A stretch of DNA of 22,112 bases from JAVBKE01 sp031554215 (GTDB lineage: Bacteria; Bacillota; Bacilli; JARBTR01). The position numbers and the translations under genes were made by a program. The number at the start of each line of letters is the position of its first letter. Positions within the stretch are counted from its first letter, which is position 1. Of this stretch, positions 8,868-16,857 are shown piece after piece. The notes under the pieces are model-generated. The model was not told the DNA's origin. It made no database searches and was given only the letters and a program-made list of their open reading frames with translations. The stretch lies in assembly GCA_031554215.1 (NCBI GenBank), contig JAVBKF010000209.1, forward strand, positions 1 through 22,112, in the 5' to 3' direction.

Positions 8868-8897
8868 AGTATAATACGGATTAAGTTACTATGTCAA
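8868..8897 (-). promoter_or_regulatory. argGH promoter
   Basis: On the minus strand a perfect TTGACA (8897-8892) and TATACT (8873-8868) are 18 bp apart, directly upstream of the T-box stem I. Confidence 0.75.
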
Positions 8898-8961
8898 GGA
8901 TTATTTGTAAACTTTACCTAAGTAATCTGGCGGTATTTCAAATAAAACAACTGTTATTAGT

Positions 8962-8996
8962 TGTGTATAAATAATCAATAATATTAATAATACACT
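8962..8996. promoter_or_regulatory. possible ArgR box(es) upstream of argGH
   Basis: TGTGTATAAATAATCA (8962-8977) agrees with the general ARG-box pattern TnTGnATwwwwATnCA except at one position. An inverted, weaker half (ATAATACAC ending at 8994) makes the whole an imperfect AT-rich palindrome. It sits 65 bp or more upstream of the argGH -35, farther than usual for repression. Confidence 0.3.
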
Positions 8997-8998
8997 AA

Positions 8999-9010
8999 GG
9001 ATGATCATCC
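8999..9010. repeat. 12-bp perfect palindrome
   Basis: GGATGATCATCC reads the same on both strands. It lies 44 bp downstream of the 99-residue hypothetical gene and upstream of the argGH promoter. Its function is unknown and it may be chance. Confidence 0.3.
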
Positions 9011-9053
9011 ACACGCCTTGTTCTCCGGGCTAATCTACCGGCAGTCAGTATGC

Positions 9054-9353
9054 CTAAAAAACGTCAAATACCTCTACCGACACTTCTTCATGTTTGTTTT
9101 CAGAACTGAACCAAATGGTATTCCAATCAGCTTGACTGCGTTCAAATGCAGTCCGCGCGTGGTAGTCTTCCTCTGAATGATAATAAATATCTAGCACAAT
9201 GTAAGTGGATTCGCCCTCACGCCTGCTAAATCGATCGATTTTAACATTGCTCACATCTGAAGCGAATTTCGGATCAGCAGACTGCCCAAATTTCGCCATC
9301 AGTTCTGGTAAATCTTCGTGCTTTGTTCTATAGGTGAAAACTACTTTTATCAT
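9054..9353 (-). CDS. hypothetical 99-residue protein
   Basis: I do not recognise this family with certainty. The protein is soluble, with no signal or membrane segment. It begins MIKVVFTYRTKHEDLPELMAK and has alternating predicted strands and helices, with a Trp/Tyr-containing middle (STYIVLDIYYHSEEDYHART) and an acidic strand at the end. This layout recalls small dimeric alpha/beta-barrel (ABM/Dabb-like) proteins, but no catalytic residue identifies a reaction. GGGAG lies 9 nt before the ATG. A weak promoter, TAGACA (9466-9461) and TATCTT (9444-9439) 16 bp apart, may serve it. It is monocistronic, between argGH and the IS remnant. Confidence 0.75.
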   Translation of the reverse strand: MIKVVFTYRTKHEDLPELMAKFGQSADPKFASDVSNVKIDRFSRREGESTYIVLDIYYHSEEDYHARTAFERSQADWNTIWFSSENKHEEVSVEVFDVF

Positions 9354-9570
9354 GTTTATGCTCCCGTTCTTGTTGTCGTATTGCTACTTTTCCTGTTGAA
9401 GTCCACTCATTCACGATGGGCGACTTACCCCCTAACGGAAGATAGACGCATTTTCTCCTATGTCTAGTTTACCATTTTGATCCTCACTAACAAAGTAGAT
9501 GTTGCTTTCTCATTCAGTATCGAAATCTCACTACCGGGCAATTTGTTTAGCCTCTTTCCTGATACAATAG
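9354..9570. other. intergenic, no gene seen
   Basis: This lies between the 99-residue hypothetical gene and the IS3 remnant. Apart from the weak promoter at 9439-9466 I see no coding frame or RNA structure. The unknown left breakpoint of the IS remnant must lie near 9570. Confidence 0.4.
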
Positions 9571-9724
9571 AGCTGTCACAGGACAGCGGATGAATACATC
9601 TATTATTATAACAACGAACGCATTCAATTAAAACTCAATAAATTGCCCCCGGTTTCTTCCCCAGAACAATCCTGTTCAGTATAAGTGTTTTTTGCATGCT
9701 GTCCCAGTACTTGGGGTCAGTCTA
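9571..9724 (+). mobile_element. decayed 3' end of an IS3-family element
   Basis: The plus strand encodes a transposase C-terminus, DEYIYYYNNERIQLKLNK followed by LPPV (9589-9654), ending at TAA 9682-9684. The block YNNERIQLKLNxLxPV is typical of the end of IS3/IS150-group transposases. In frame, a TAG lies at 9568-9570, so only about 37 codons remain and no catalytic DDE residues survive. About 30 bp after the stop, GGGGTCAGTCTA (9713-9724) resembles the right terminal repeat of such elements (GGGGTCAGTTCA). The left end is not found in the window. The remnant lies just beyond the terminator of the surface-protein gene. Confidence 0.75.
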
Positions 9725-9794
9725 TTGTTTCTAGGTGTTTTTGGTTTTACGCTTTTCTGACGCTTACACAGATTCGGTTCACCATTCACGTTCA

Positions 9795-9835
9795 TAAAAA
9801 ATACCTGTGCAAGTTTTCACAAAACTTACACAGGT
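9795..9835 (-). terminator. terminator of the surface-protein gene
   Basis: A 15-bp inverted repeat with one mismatch (9803-9817 with 9821-9835) is followed on the minus strand by T-rich sequence (9802-9795). It is about 50 bp beyond the stop codon at 9887. Confidence 0.85.
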
Positions 9836-9886
9836 TTTTAACTTACTAGTAGCTCCGCCATCATGTGTCAACTTTCCTCGGGAGAG

Positions 9887-12800
9887 CTAATCTTTTCTGA
9901 ATGAAGCACTGTACTTTTTCAGACCTAACAATCCGCCACCGAGAAGAACCATAAACATTGCAGACATAGATACAGCTGAATTGGTATTACCGGTCCTTGG
10001 CATATTTGTATTACCTGTTGTTAAAGCTACTAACGCTTTTTCTGGATCTGCTGAACTTGATGCAGGACCACCTTCTGAACGCACAGGTTTTTGTAAGTCT
10101 TTCGTTTTTTTTATATCTGTCGAATTTGCCGGATCTGTTGGATCGGCTGGATCTACTGGATCTACTGGATCTGCTTGATCTGCCGGATCTGCCGGATCGA
10201 CTGGAACTGCCGGATCGACTGGATCTACTGGATCTGTCGGATCTACTGGATCGACTGGATCTGTCGGATCTACTGGATCGACTGGATCTGTTGGATCGAC
10301 TGGATCTACTGGATCTGTTGGATCTACTGGATCTGTTGGATCGACTGGAACTGCCGGATCGACTGGATCGACTGGAATATCCTGTTCTTCAGGGATTGGT
10401 GTATTGATTACTGAAATTGCTGGCTTATGATCGCCATTGACAATTTCACCATCAACTTTTACCGTAATTTCTCCTTCGTTACTGACATTGATATTGTAGA
10501 CAGTATCAGACAGGGCATATCCCTCAGGCGCTTTTGTTTCTGTCAATGTGTAATCGCCTGGCTCGAGGTCAAATTCCAATTTGCCATCCTCATCACATTC
10601 ATACTCTTTTCCAGTTGGGTTATCCTCACTTGTCAAGGTGAAGCTTGCCCCTGGAAGAGGTGTAATACCATCTTCTTTTGTCTTAGTAACTTTAAAGGCT
10701 GTTTTGTTTATTTCATTTTCAATTGTGATCATATTATTTTCAATATCATCGATATCACTTGCTGTTGGCAGTTCTCCAAATACTAGATTACCTTGGTCAT
10801 CTTTTTCAATTACGAACGGGTACTCGGTATTGACATTTTGAGAATAACCAACCGGGGTTACTTCTTCTTTTAGTGCTAGTTCCCAGGAGGATTTTGACTC
10901 ATAGTCTGCCGGGGCAAATGTCACTTTGTCAGTCTCATCTGTGATGACAATTGGTAGATTGTCTGCACCAAGTACTGGTTTACTCACTTCTGCTTTCCCG
11001 TCCTTATCCTGATAGTACAAGCCAAATTTATAGCCTGTTAGCGGTACTTCATGATCGTCAGCGTCAACTTTATTAACCGCAAACTTGATATCTTTTAAGT
11101 CTTTTGGCTCCCCTTCGTTGATCACTTTGATTGTTACATCACCTGTTTTAGGGTCGGTGATAATCGCACCATTGTCCGTGGTATAGCCAGGGTCGGTAAT
11201 TGTTAAGTCACCATCATGCTCCCCACCAAGGGTTTTTGCTACTCGGAATGCGTATTCCTCGCCAAGGTTATCTTCAAAACCTGTTGGTGATGTTGGCGCT
11301 ACTGTTTCCTTCAAAACAATGTCCCATTTGGCATTCGTTTTATAATCAGGTGGTAGATAGTAGAAGCTGTTGGTGACACCATCTCCATCAGCGTCATTCA
11401 ACACGACTTGATTGCCATCATTGTCTAGGACTGGCCGGCTCTCGTCAGCAGTACTTGCATCATCAGATGTCACTGGATTTTCCCTGTAATAAGCTTTAAA
11501 CTCATAACCTTCCAGCGGAATTGACCCTTCTTCGCCTTCAACCATTGATACTTTTTTCGCTTGTAGTTTAAGTGGGATAATGGATTGTACAGGTACGGTG
11601 TTTATTTCGTTTTCTACAATATCACCATACTGAACATTCTCATTGATTTCATACTCTACATCATACGTGACATTGAATAGTTGATATGCTGGCAATTCTG
11701 CAATATTTTCCACTCGAATCGTATTGTCATATAAATCAACATTGATATAATCTTCCGGATTGGGTATTGGTACATACGGAGCAACGAGTTCACCATACTT
11801 ATCATATCCGGATGATCCTTCAAATCCTTCTACATGTACATTGGAAATCGAAGCAACGGCACCTATGGCATCTTTGTCAATATGATCCTCAAAACTAATC
11901 GCGCCAGCTGGCAAACCGCCGGCACTACGTAATCGGATTTTGTAGGACACAGTCATATGGTCTGGATCGAGCTGAACTGGTGTATTTGCCGGAACCCATG
12001 TCTCCTCTCCTGATGGCAATGTTGTTTTAATAAGTTTCTTCACATATGCCGATGCAGCTGTATCTTCCCAGAAAAGTTCACCTAGTTCTGATACATTTTT
12101 TACTTCTTTTCCATAAGTATAGCTGGCTTTATTTTGATAAATTTGATTGTAGTCAATTTCTGTTACAGTTGGGTCAATTTCAACTGCGAATCGGATGCGG
12201 TAGGCATTCTCAAAATACTCTGGACGGTAAACGCCACCATTGGCTTCAGGTAATTGTGACGCCAGTGGTCTTAATGCTAAAGAAAAACTTTTCCCATCAT
12301 CAGCGATTTGTAGTGGATCATCTGTCGCTGTTAGCGGATTTCCACTGTCATCACTATAAGATATTTGTCCCTCGAGACCCGTTTTATTTCCCACACCACT
12401 TGTATTCATGTAACCAAGATCATCGGTACGATAGTAGCCTTCTTGATATATAATTTCAGATGGTGTCTCAGGATCGTTGTCAATATCGACCTTAGGTGCA
12501 CCAGTGAATTGCTTAACATCAATACCGTAGATCGTCTTCGCCGTTGTGCCCGGCGGATCCCACTCTTCTGGCTCTGCCGTGTAAGACATTAACCGCATAC
12601 CTGATGGGAGTGTGTCTTCTAAAATTGGTACAACCCAGTTATTCTTGAAATCATCCTCTGAAAAATTCGGATTATTTAAAAACTCAGCTATTTTTGCCGT
12701 GCCATTTTTGTTCACCCAGATATCATAAATCATATAGTTCTCGGTAGACGTTAGCTCTCCGCTACTTTTAGTTGGTCTTTTGTTCATCAAATCCGGCTCA

Positions 12801-14722
12801 TTCTCTACTGGACCTTCACCAAATAACTCTTTCAATAAAGTTCGGTTCGCATCATCAGTGAGACGCTCTTTTATCAGCATTTTATTTGATGCTTGGTTCT
12901 CAGGATCTGGCGCATCAGCGAGTCTCACTTTATCATAATCGAAGTCATCTTCGTCTGATAGAAATGGTCCTTTTGCATTCCCAGTGACATAATTATTAAT
13001 CTCTTTATACACTGGTTTGTTGCCATAGTCATTGATGTTGTACGATATACTATCTCCTGTATTACTTGACAAGTCATTCAGCGGATTCGTGTCTTCAGTA
13101 GAATCTATATCCACTAGGTTTTCTTCTGTACTGTAGTAGGCAACTTCAGCACCGATATGAAAGTCTTTGTCATTGTATTTAGGATTACTTTCGCCATCCT
13201 TACTCAAGACATCTGATTTAATCTTAAATCCGATTGGGACATAAATTGATTGGCCTGGTTGAATCTCAACTGTGACAGGGTTTCCCTCCCAGTCCAGTGA
13301 AGCGTGTGCCCGATAAACACGTAGCCTGTCACTCCATATTGCACCACCAGTTGTTACAGGTGCTTGCTCTATCCAATCAGTTCCCCATGTACCAATATTT
13401 TTGTCAATATCTCCATAAACCTCTGGTGCATATACCATGATTTCAGGGTTTGTAATTGGCACTGTGCCTTGATTTGTTACTTGAATCTCAAACGCGACGC
13501 TTCCACCGGCAGAAACAATTTCGGTACTGCCAGTTTCATTACCATTTGGTCCATACGTAGCAACTGGATAAATTTTCAGGGCGATATCTCTTGATTTGTC
13601 CTCTTCTTCAATTCCGGGTCCTGCAGAAACAATATGGCCTGTTTCTCCGTCTGTATTTGATGCTGTGGCACCATTTTTCAAATCTTCGTCTGTCCATTCC
13701 CCATCGGGGCTCTCCGTGATTGAAGCATATAAATTAACTTTACTATCCTCTGTTCCGCCCGGAGAGTTTGGTGGTAAGACGGTCAATTCTGGATATTCAT
13801 AGGAATAAATCGTATGACCTGGTGTAGCTGGTAATGAGGAATTATCTTCTTCCCATCCCTCGTTTGAAAATCTTGGATCAGTTCCATCATAGATTTCATA
13901 GGCATCTGGCAAAGCATCGTAAACTTTGTCAACTTCAGCAGCTTCTGTGACACTGCTATTTACTGGTGCCACTGAAAACTGAACAATATCGCCTTCTTCT
14001 ACAATGATTGAGCTACCTTCTCCAACATAATCATATCCCGTGATTTGGCCATTCGCATCTTTTACTGGCCGGTAGACAGCACCAACTGTCTTCATTGCAC
14101 CCGGAACAGCACCAGTCGCTGCTTCTTCTGGTGCATCAACCGTAATTGGTGGATTACCGTCATAGATAATATCCGTAGATGTTTCAATCGTAATTGGTTT
14201 GATCGTGATATCCTCATCGATCGTCGGATCAATTGTGAAGAAAATATCAAAACTAATCGAGATGAGTCCTGAATGCTCATAAATTTCAATGGCTTCTGGG
14301 TCCATGTTAAAATTCAGTCGATGTGGTTGATACTCAACACCATCCTCGATGTACGGCTCGCCGACTGCTGTCAGCATCGGAGTATCAAAAATTGTAGGTA
14401 AGCTTGCAGTTCCATTATAATGAGGATTGGTAATTTGAATTCCATCTGCATTCGCCAAATCTGTCGCCAGATTGATGGTTATCGGCTCGTATATATCAAT
14501 CTTTGAACCATCCGTACTACTAAGTGTAAAAGAATATTTTACTTTATCGCCGGGCTCAAAGGTGGTTGTTTCTTCGCCTGTTACATCATTCGTGATGACG
14601 CACGATGTCGTCAGAGCTGATGCCAGCGCAGATGGTATGGCTCCTGTGGGGAAAAGACCAAATAGTAAACTGAAAACTAGTAATATAGAGATAACTTTTT
14701 TATTCAACAACTTTTTAACCAT
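9887..14722 (-). CDS. large wall-anchored surface protein (adhesin-like) with SpaA/Cna-B domains
   Basis: This 1611-residue secreted protein was probably attached to peptidoglycan by a sortase. A Sec signal peptide covers residues 1-36 (KKLLNKK, hydrophobic core, ALASA). Residues about 37-1045 form an Asp/Glu-rich ectodomain that I cannot assign. Three SpaA/Cna-B-like domains follow (about 1050-1205, 1210-1335 and 1340-1440). The third is canonical, with FKVTK near its start, LTETKAPEGY and a closing ISVINTP, the expected Lys, Glu and Asn of an isopeptide bond. Residues 1448-1532 are a Pro-Asp repeat stalk. The sorting signal is MPRTG (1574-1578), then a hydrophobic helix and KKYSASFRKD tail. 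AGGGAG precedes the ATG. It is monocistronic. The ligand is unknown and no sortase gene is nearby. Confidence 0.93.
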   Translation of the reverse strand: MVKKLLNKKVISILLVFSLLFGLFPTGAIPSALASALTTSCVITNDVTGEETTTFEPGDKVKYSFTLSSTDGSKIDIYEPITINLATDLANADGIQITNPHYNGTASLPTIFDTPMLTAVGEPYIEDGVEYQPHRLNFNMDPEAIEIYEHSGLISISFDIFFTIDPTIDEDITIKPITIETSTDIIYDGNPPITVDAPEEAATGAVPGAMKTVGAVYRPVKDANGQITGYDYVGEGSSIIVEEGDIVQFSVAPVNSSVTEAAEVDKVYDALPDAYEIYDGTDPRFSNEGWEEDNSSLPATPGHTIYSYEYPELTVLPPNSPGGTEDSKVNLYASITESPDGEWTDEDLKNGATASNTDGETGHIVSAGPGIEEEDKSRDIALKIYPVATYGPNGNETGSTEIVSAGGSVAFEIQVTNQGTVPITNPEIMVYAPEVYGDIDKNIGTWGTDWIEQAPVTTGGAIWSDRLRVYRAHASLDWEGNPVTVEIQPGQSIYVPIGFKIKSDVLSKDGESNPKYNDKDFHIGAEVAYYSTEENLVDIDSTEDTNPLNDLSSNTGDSISYNINDYGNKPVYKEINNYVTGNAKGPFLSDEDDFDYDKVRLADAPDPENQASNKMLIKERLTDDANRTLLKELFGEGPVENEPDLMNKRPTKSSGELTSTENYMIYDIWVNKNGTAKIAEFLNNPNFSEDDFKNNWVVPILEDTLPSGMRLMSYTAEPEEWDPPGTTAKTIYGIDVKQFTGAPKVDIDNDPETPSEIIYQEGYYRTDDLGYMNTSGVGNKTGLEGQISYSDDSGNPLTATDDPLQIADDGKSFSLALRPLASQLPEANGGVYRPEYFENAYRIRFAVEIDPTVTEIDYNQIYQNKASYTYGKEVKNVSELGELFWEDTAASAYVKKLIKTTLPSGEETWVPANTPVQLDPDHMTVSYKIRLRSAGGLPAGAISFEDHIDKDAIGAVASISNVHVEGFEGSSGYDKYGELVAPYVPIPNPEDYINVDLYDNTIRVENIAELPAYQLFNVTYDVEYEINENVQYGDIVENEINTVPVQSIIPLKLQAKKVSMVEGEEGSIPLEGYEFKAYYRENPVTSDDASTADESRPVLDNDGNQVVLNDADGDGVTNSFYYLPPDYKTNAKWDIVLKETVAPTSPTGFEDNLGEEYAFRVAKTLGGEHDGDLTITDPGYTTDNGAIITDPKTGDVTIKVINEGEPKDLKDIKFAVNKVDADDHEVPLTGYKFGLYYQDKDGKAEVSKPVLGADNLPIVITDETDKVTFAPADYESKSSWELALKEEVTPVGYSQNVNTEYPFVIEKDDQGNLVFGELPTASDIDDIENNMITIENEINKTAFKVTKTKEDGITPLPGASFTLTSEDNPTGKEYECDEDGKLEFDLEPGDYTLTETKAPEGYALSDTVYNINVSNEGEITVKVDGEIVNGDHKPAISVINTPIPEEQDIPVDPVDPAVPVDPTDPVDPTDPVDPVDPTDPVDPVDPTDPVDPVDPTDPVDPVDPAVPVDPADPADQADPVDPVDPADPTDPANSTDIKKTKDLQKPVRSEGGPASSSADPEKALVALTTGNTNMPRTGNTNSAVSMSAMFMVLLGGGLLGLKKYSASFRKD
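10127..10380 (-). repeat. in-frame DPVDP/DPTDP repeat region
   Basis: Within the surface-protein gene, tandem codons for Asp-Pro-Val/Thr/Ala encode the stalk that spans the wall. The longest order is a 9-residue (27-bp) unit, VDPVDPTDP. The copies at 10230-10256 and 10257-10283 are identical, which points to recent slippage or recombination. GGATC recurs every few codons. Confidence 0.92.
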
Positions 14723-15289
14723 TTATTTCACTCCCTTTTTATTATTCTAGTAAATGAATCGTTGCATTTTTTGGTACTTTTGATATACGCCCTATTCTAT
14801 TGTTAATATTGCGTTTTATCTAAAATCCAATGACATTCAATAACAGAATAGACAAACTAATCAACGGCATCAAGATTTCCACTTTCAACCCCAGTACTTT
14901 ACTGGCTTTTGTCTAAATTCATCCTACTATGTATGACAAATCCATATACCTTATTTCTGCTATTCCACTCGCTTTATTTCGGCAATTTCATAAATATTAT
15001 AAATGTCGCCAATTTCAAATCTGCTTTAAATGACATTTATAAAAACAACCGTTATTTAATTATGAAATCTGTTTCAAGGAATTTAAATAGCATAAAAAAG
15101 ATATAGCTCTGCAATCTAAAAAAATGCCTTTAAGACATTGCGAAAAGGTCATAAGCAATCTCCGAGATGAATCCCGTCAATAAACAGTGTGTATTGTAGG
15201 ACGCGACCAGCAAATATATCATCAAAGTCATTTTTTGATACCACTTATTACAATAGCATTTGCACGAACGATTTACAACAAATTTCGTT
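14723..15289. other. AT-rich intergenic region, no gene seen
   Basis: This is upstream of the surface-protein gene. I find no convincing coding frame on either strand. The only clear structures are an 11-bp inverted repeat at 14997-15042 and a short CCAGTA/TACTGG hairpin near 14892-14906. The surface-protein promoter must lie here, but no well-matched box stands out. Confidence 0.5.
14997..15042. repeat. 11-bp perfect inverted repeat with 24-bp loop
   Basis: TTATAAATGTC (14997-15007) and GACATTTATAA (15032-15042) are exact reverse complements. They lie about 275 bp upstream of the surface-protein start. The spacing suggests a paired protein-binding site or an RNA hairpin. The function is unknown. 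Confidence 0.5.
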
Positions 15290-15380
15290 CATTAACTGTA
15301 GAGTTATAAATTGCAACTTTAATTGCCCACCATCATCTACCAGGGTAAGTTGTAAAATGAATTGCCCATTAGCTGTAGAG
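15290..15380. repeat. 39-bp-period imperfect direct repeats, possible IS21-type end
   Basis: TTGCAACTTTAATTGCCCA (15311-15329) and TTGTAAAATGAATTGCCCA (15350-15368) match at 15 of 19 positions and are 39 bp apart. CATTAACTGTAGAG (15290-15303) and CATTAGCTGTAGAG (15367-15380) differ at one base and are 77 bp apart. Together they make two and a part units of about 39 bp. Multiple terminal repeats of this kind are typical of IS21-family elements, but no istA or istB reading frame is present. The repeat is seen; the IS origin is inferred. Confidence 0.4.
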
Positions 15381-15634
15381 GTTGGCATTCTTTATAATTC
15401 GTGATACTCAACCACAGACCATACTGACATAACATCCTGCTTTTCAATCAGGCTGAATTCATCACGAAAACCATGACAAAGCTTTTTTTCGAGAAACAAT
15501 AAATTACAAATACTTCAGCTCGAAATTCTAATTTAAATGTCGTTCAATCTTTGTTGTTGGCCTCTCAAAGCTTCTATTTATACCTATACCTCCTGTTTCA
15601 TGAATAATTACCATGTTAATTACAAATAATAACC
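15381..15634. other. intergenic, no gene seen
   Basis: This AT-rich stretch lies between the 39-bp repeats and the HTH gene promoter. No coding frame or clear hairpin terminator is seen. Confidence 0.4.
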
Positions 15635-15670
15635 ATATCGTTTGACCGATATTTATAACTTTGATTATAT
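15635..15670 (+). promoter_or_regulatory. promoter and putative operator of the small HTH gene
   Basis: TTGACC (15642-15647) and TTATAT (15665-15670) are 17 bp apart. A perfect inverted repeat, ATATCG-N6-CGATAT (15635-15652), covers the -35 box. Another CGATAT lies at 15695-15700, just before the ribosome binding site. This is the expected layout of an autorepressed regulator gene. Confidence 0.6.
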
Positions 15671-15712
15671 GCTAGTCTCAAGCATAAATCAATACGATAT
15701 TGGAGTGCTTAC

Positions 15713-15955
15713 ATGGCAAAAAAGACTGTAATTAAACTTAGGCAATTACTTAAAGAGAAAAAAAAGGGGGTTGTTTGGTTAGCAGATACAGTCGAATGCA
15801 GACCAACGACGCTTTCTCGCTGGCAAAGGCATTCATTAGAAAGTATCAATCTTGAGCTTTTAGCAAAAGTCTATGATGCGCTGGAATTAAACGATTTAAA
15901 AGAATTAATAGATGTAGTAGATGTTGATGAGGAAATGAAACCACCCACCGAATAA
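15713..15955 (+). CDS. small XRE/Cro-like helix-turn-helix regulator
   Basis: This 80-residue basic protein consists of little more than one DNA-binding domain. The helix-turn-helix is KKGVVWLADTVECRPTTLSR followed by WQRHSLESINLELLAKVYDALEL (about residues 17-59), with the usual closing pair of helices and an acidic tail (DVVDVDEEMKPPTE). GGAG lies 7 nt before the ATG. The palindrome over its promoter suggests that it represses itself. Its other targets are unknown. Similar one-domain regulators are common in phage remnants and integrated elements, and the surrounding gene-poor DNA fits such an origin. Confidence 0.82.
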   Translation: MAKKTVIKLRQLLKEKKKGVVWLADTVECRPTTLSRWQRHSLESINLELLAKVYDALELNDLKELIDVVDVDEEMKPPTE

Positions 15956-16517
15956 CTTGCTCAATTTATTCGGGTCCCATCTAATTTTGTACAAGCCAAG
16001 CCTTTCCTCGCAATGATTAATTTAAGACAAACCCATTAAAAAAATCTCATCCTTCTTAGTTTTATTGATAACATAGCTACTTAGACACTTCATATTGAGG
16101 CGTACCAATCAAAAGTACTAACCTGACTTGATCAATTACAGATCGTTATTCACAAAAATGGAGCTTCCCAATAATTTGTAGTTTGTTCACGTGAAACTAT
16201 TTAATCATCAGAAAAAATTAGAGTCGTTATGTAAGTTTCTTACAAAGCTATGAAACCTTGTGAACGTGATAATCCTTGAGCGGGTAAGATCGTTATCCAC
16301 TTTAATTCATTTACAACAACTGAAAATTAATTGTTATTTCAAGTGATCTTCTCCTCCATGCCTTTAAACTTAGAAACGTGGAGGAGAACTCGTGGACCAT
16401 CTAGCTACGCACTAGTGACATCCTGGCGAAATAGCCTCGCTATCCTGACTGTAACTGTACCCTCACTCAATTTATTATGACAAGAATATCTGATTACTCT
16501 CGATTAGCGCTACGAGG
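15956..16517. other. intergenic, no gene seen
   Basis: No convincing coding frame is present. It contains the hairpin at 16349-16388, a 10-bp palindrome TTCACGTGAA (16186-16195), and a near-identical direct repeat AGATCGTTATTCAC / AGATCGTTATCCAC (about 16140-16153 and 16287-16300). Confidence 0.45.
16349..16388. repeat. strong hairpin with 12-bp stem
   Basis: TTCTCCTCCATG (16349-16360) and CGTGGAGGAGAA (16377-16388) pair with one G-T wobble around a 16-nt loop. No T-run follows on either strand, so it is not a classic terminator. It lies downstream of the minus-strand two-gene operon and of the HTH gene. The 3' arm contains GGAGGAGA, which could mimic or hide a ribosome binding site in a transcript. 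Confidence 0.6.
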
Positions 16518-16847
16518 TTACTGCAACTTCTCTAAGTTTGTCATTGCTACATTTGCATTGTACACTAAATCGTCTCGTGAATGGAGCGTCAAATCCAAAT
16601 CATTATACAGTACCTGTAGAACCTCGTTTAAAAAGGTCGATTCCACTGGTTGATCTAACAATAAGTCAATTGTATTTGCAGCCTGCGCCATCAGTAAAAC
16701 TTCGAGAACCCCTCTATGTGAAATTGGCATATTAAACATCAGCTGAAGGAACCGTTTATCGTCAAATTCTAATTTTTCATAGATAATCACAAACAGTTTG
16801 TCTAGAGTCTCTTTATTGATTGGATGGTCAAATGGATTATAGGTCAT
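16518..16847 (-). CDS. hypothetical protein, second gene of an unrecognised pair
   Basis: I do not recognise the family. The 109-residue protein is acidic and helical, starts MTYNPFDHPINKETLDKLF and has hydrophobic helices around GVLEVLLMAQAANTIDLLLD. There is no signal peptide, Cys pair or obvious catalytic motif. The ATG at 16847 sits 8 nt after GAGG, within a few bases of the upstream gene's stop. An in-frame GTG at 16856 is too close to that site. The two genes are therefore probably co-transcribed and translationally coupled. An acidic partner next to a strongly basic protein resembles toxin-antitoxin or anti-activator pairs, but this is only a size and charge argument. Confidence 0.6.
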   Translation of the reverse strand: MTYNPFDHPINKETLDKLFVIIYEKLEFDDKRFLQLMFNMPISHRGVLEVLLMAQAANTIDLLLDQPVESTFLNEVLQVLYNDLDLTLHSRDDLVYNANVAMTNLEKLQ

Positions 16848-16857
16848 TGTTGCCACC

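Noticed and set aside
10127..10380. CRISPR-like regular repeat
   Set aside because: The repeats have no unique spacers and are in-frame Asp-Pro codons within the surface-protein gene.
9997..10414. Long plus-strand frames rich in LLDLLD or DWICWIDW opposite the surface-protein stalk
   Set aside because: They are by-products of the 27-bp repeats in the real minus-strand gene, have no ribosome binding site and have absurd composition.
15150..15255. Short minus-strand frame containing FDDIFAGRVLQYTLFIDGIH
   Set aside because: About 30 codons only, bounded by stops, no RBS or family match.
16140..16300. Direct repeat AGATCGTTATyCAC as replication iterons
   Set aside because: Only two copies 147 bp apart, with no replication gene nearby.
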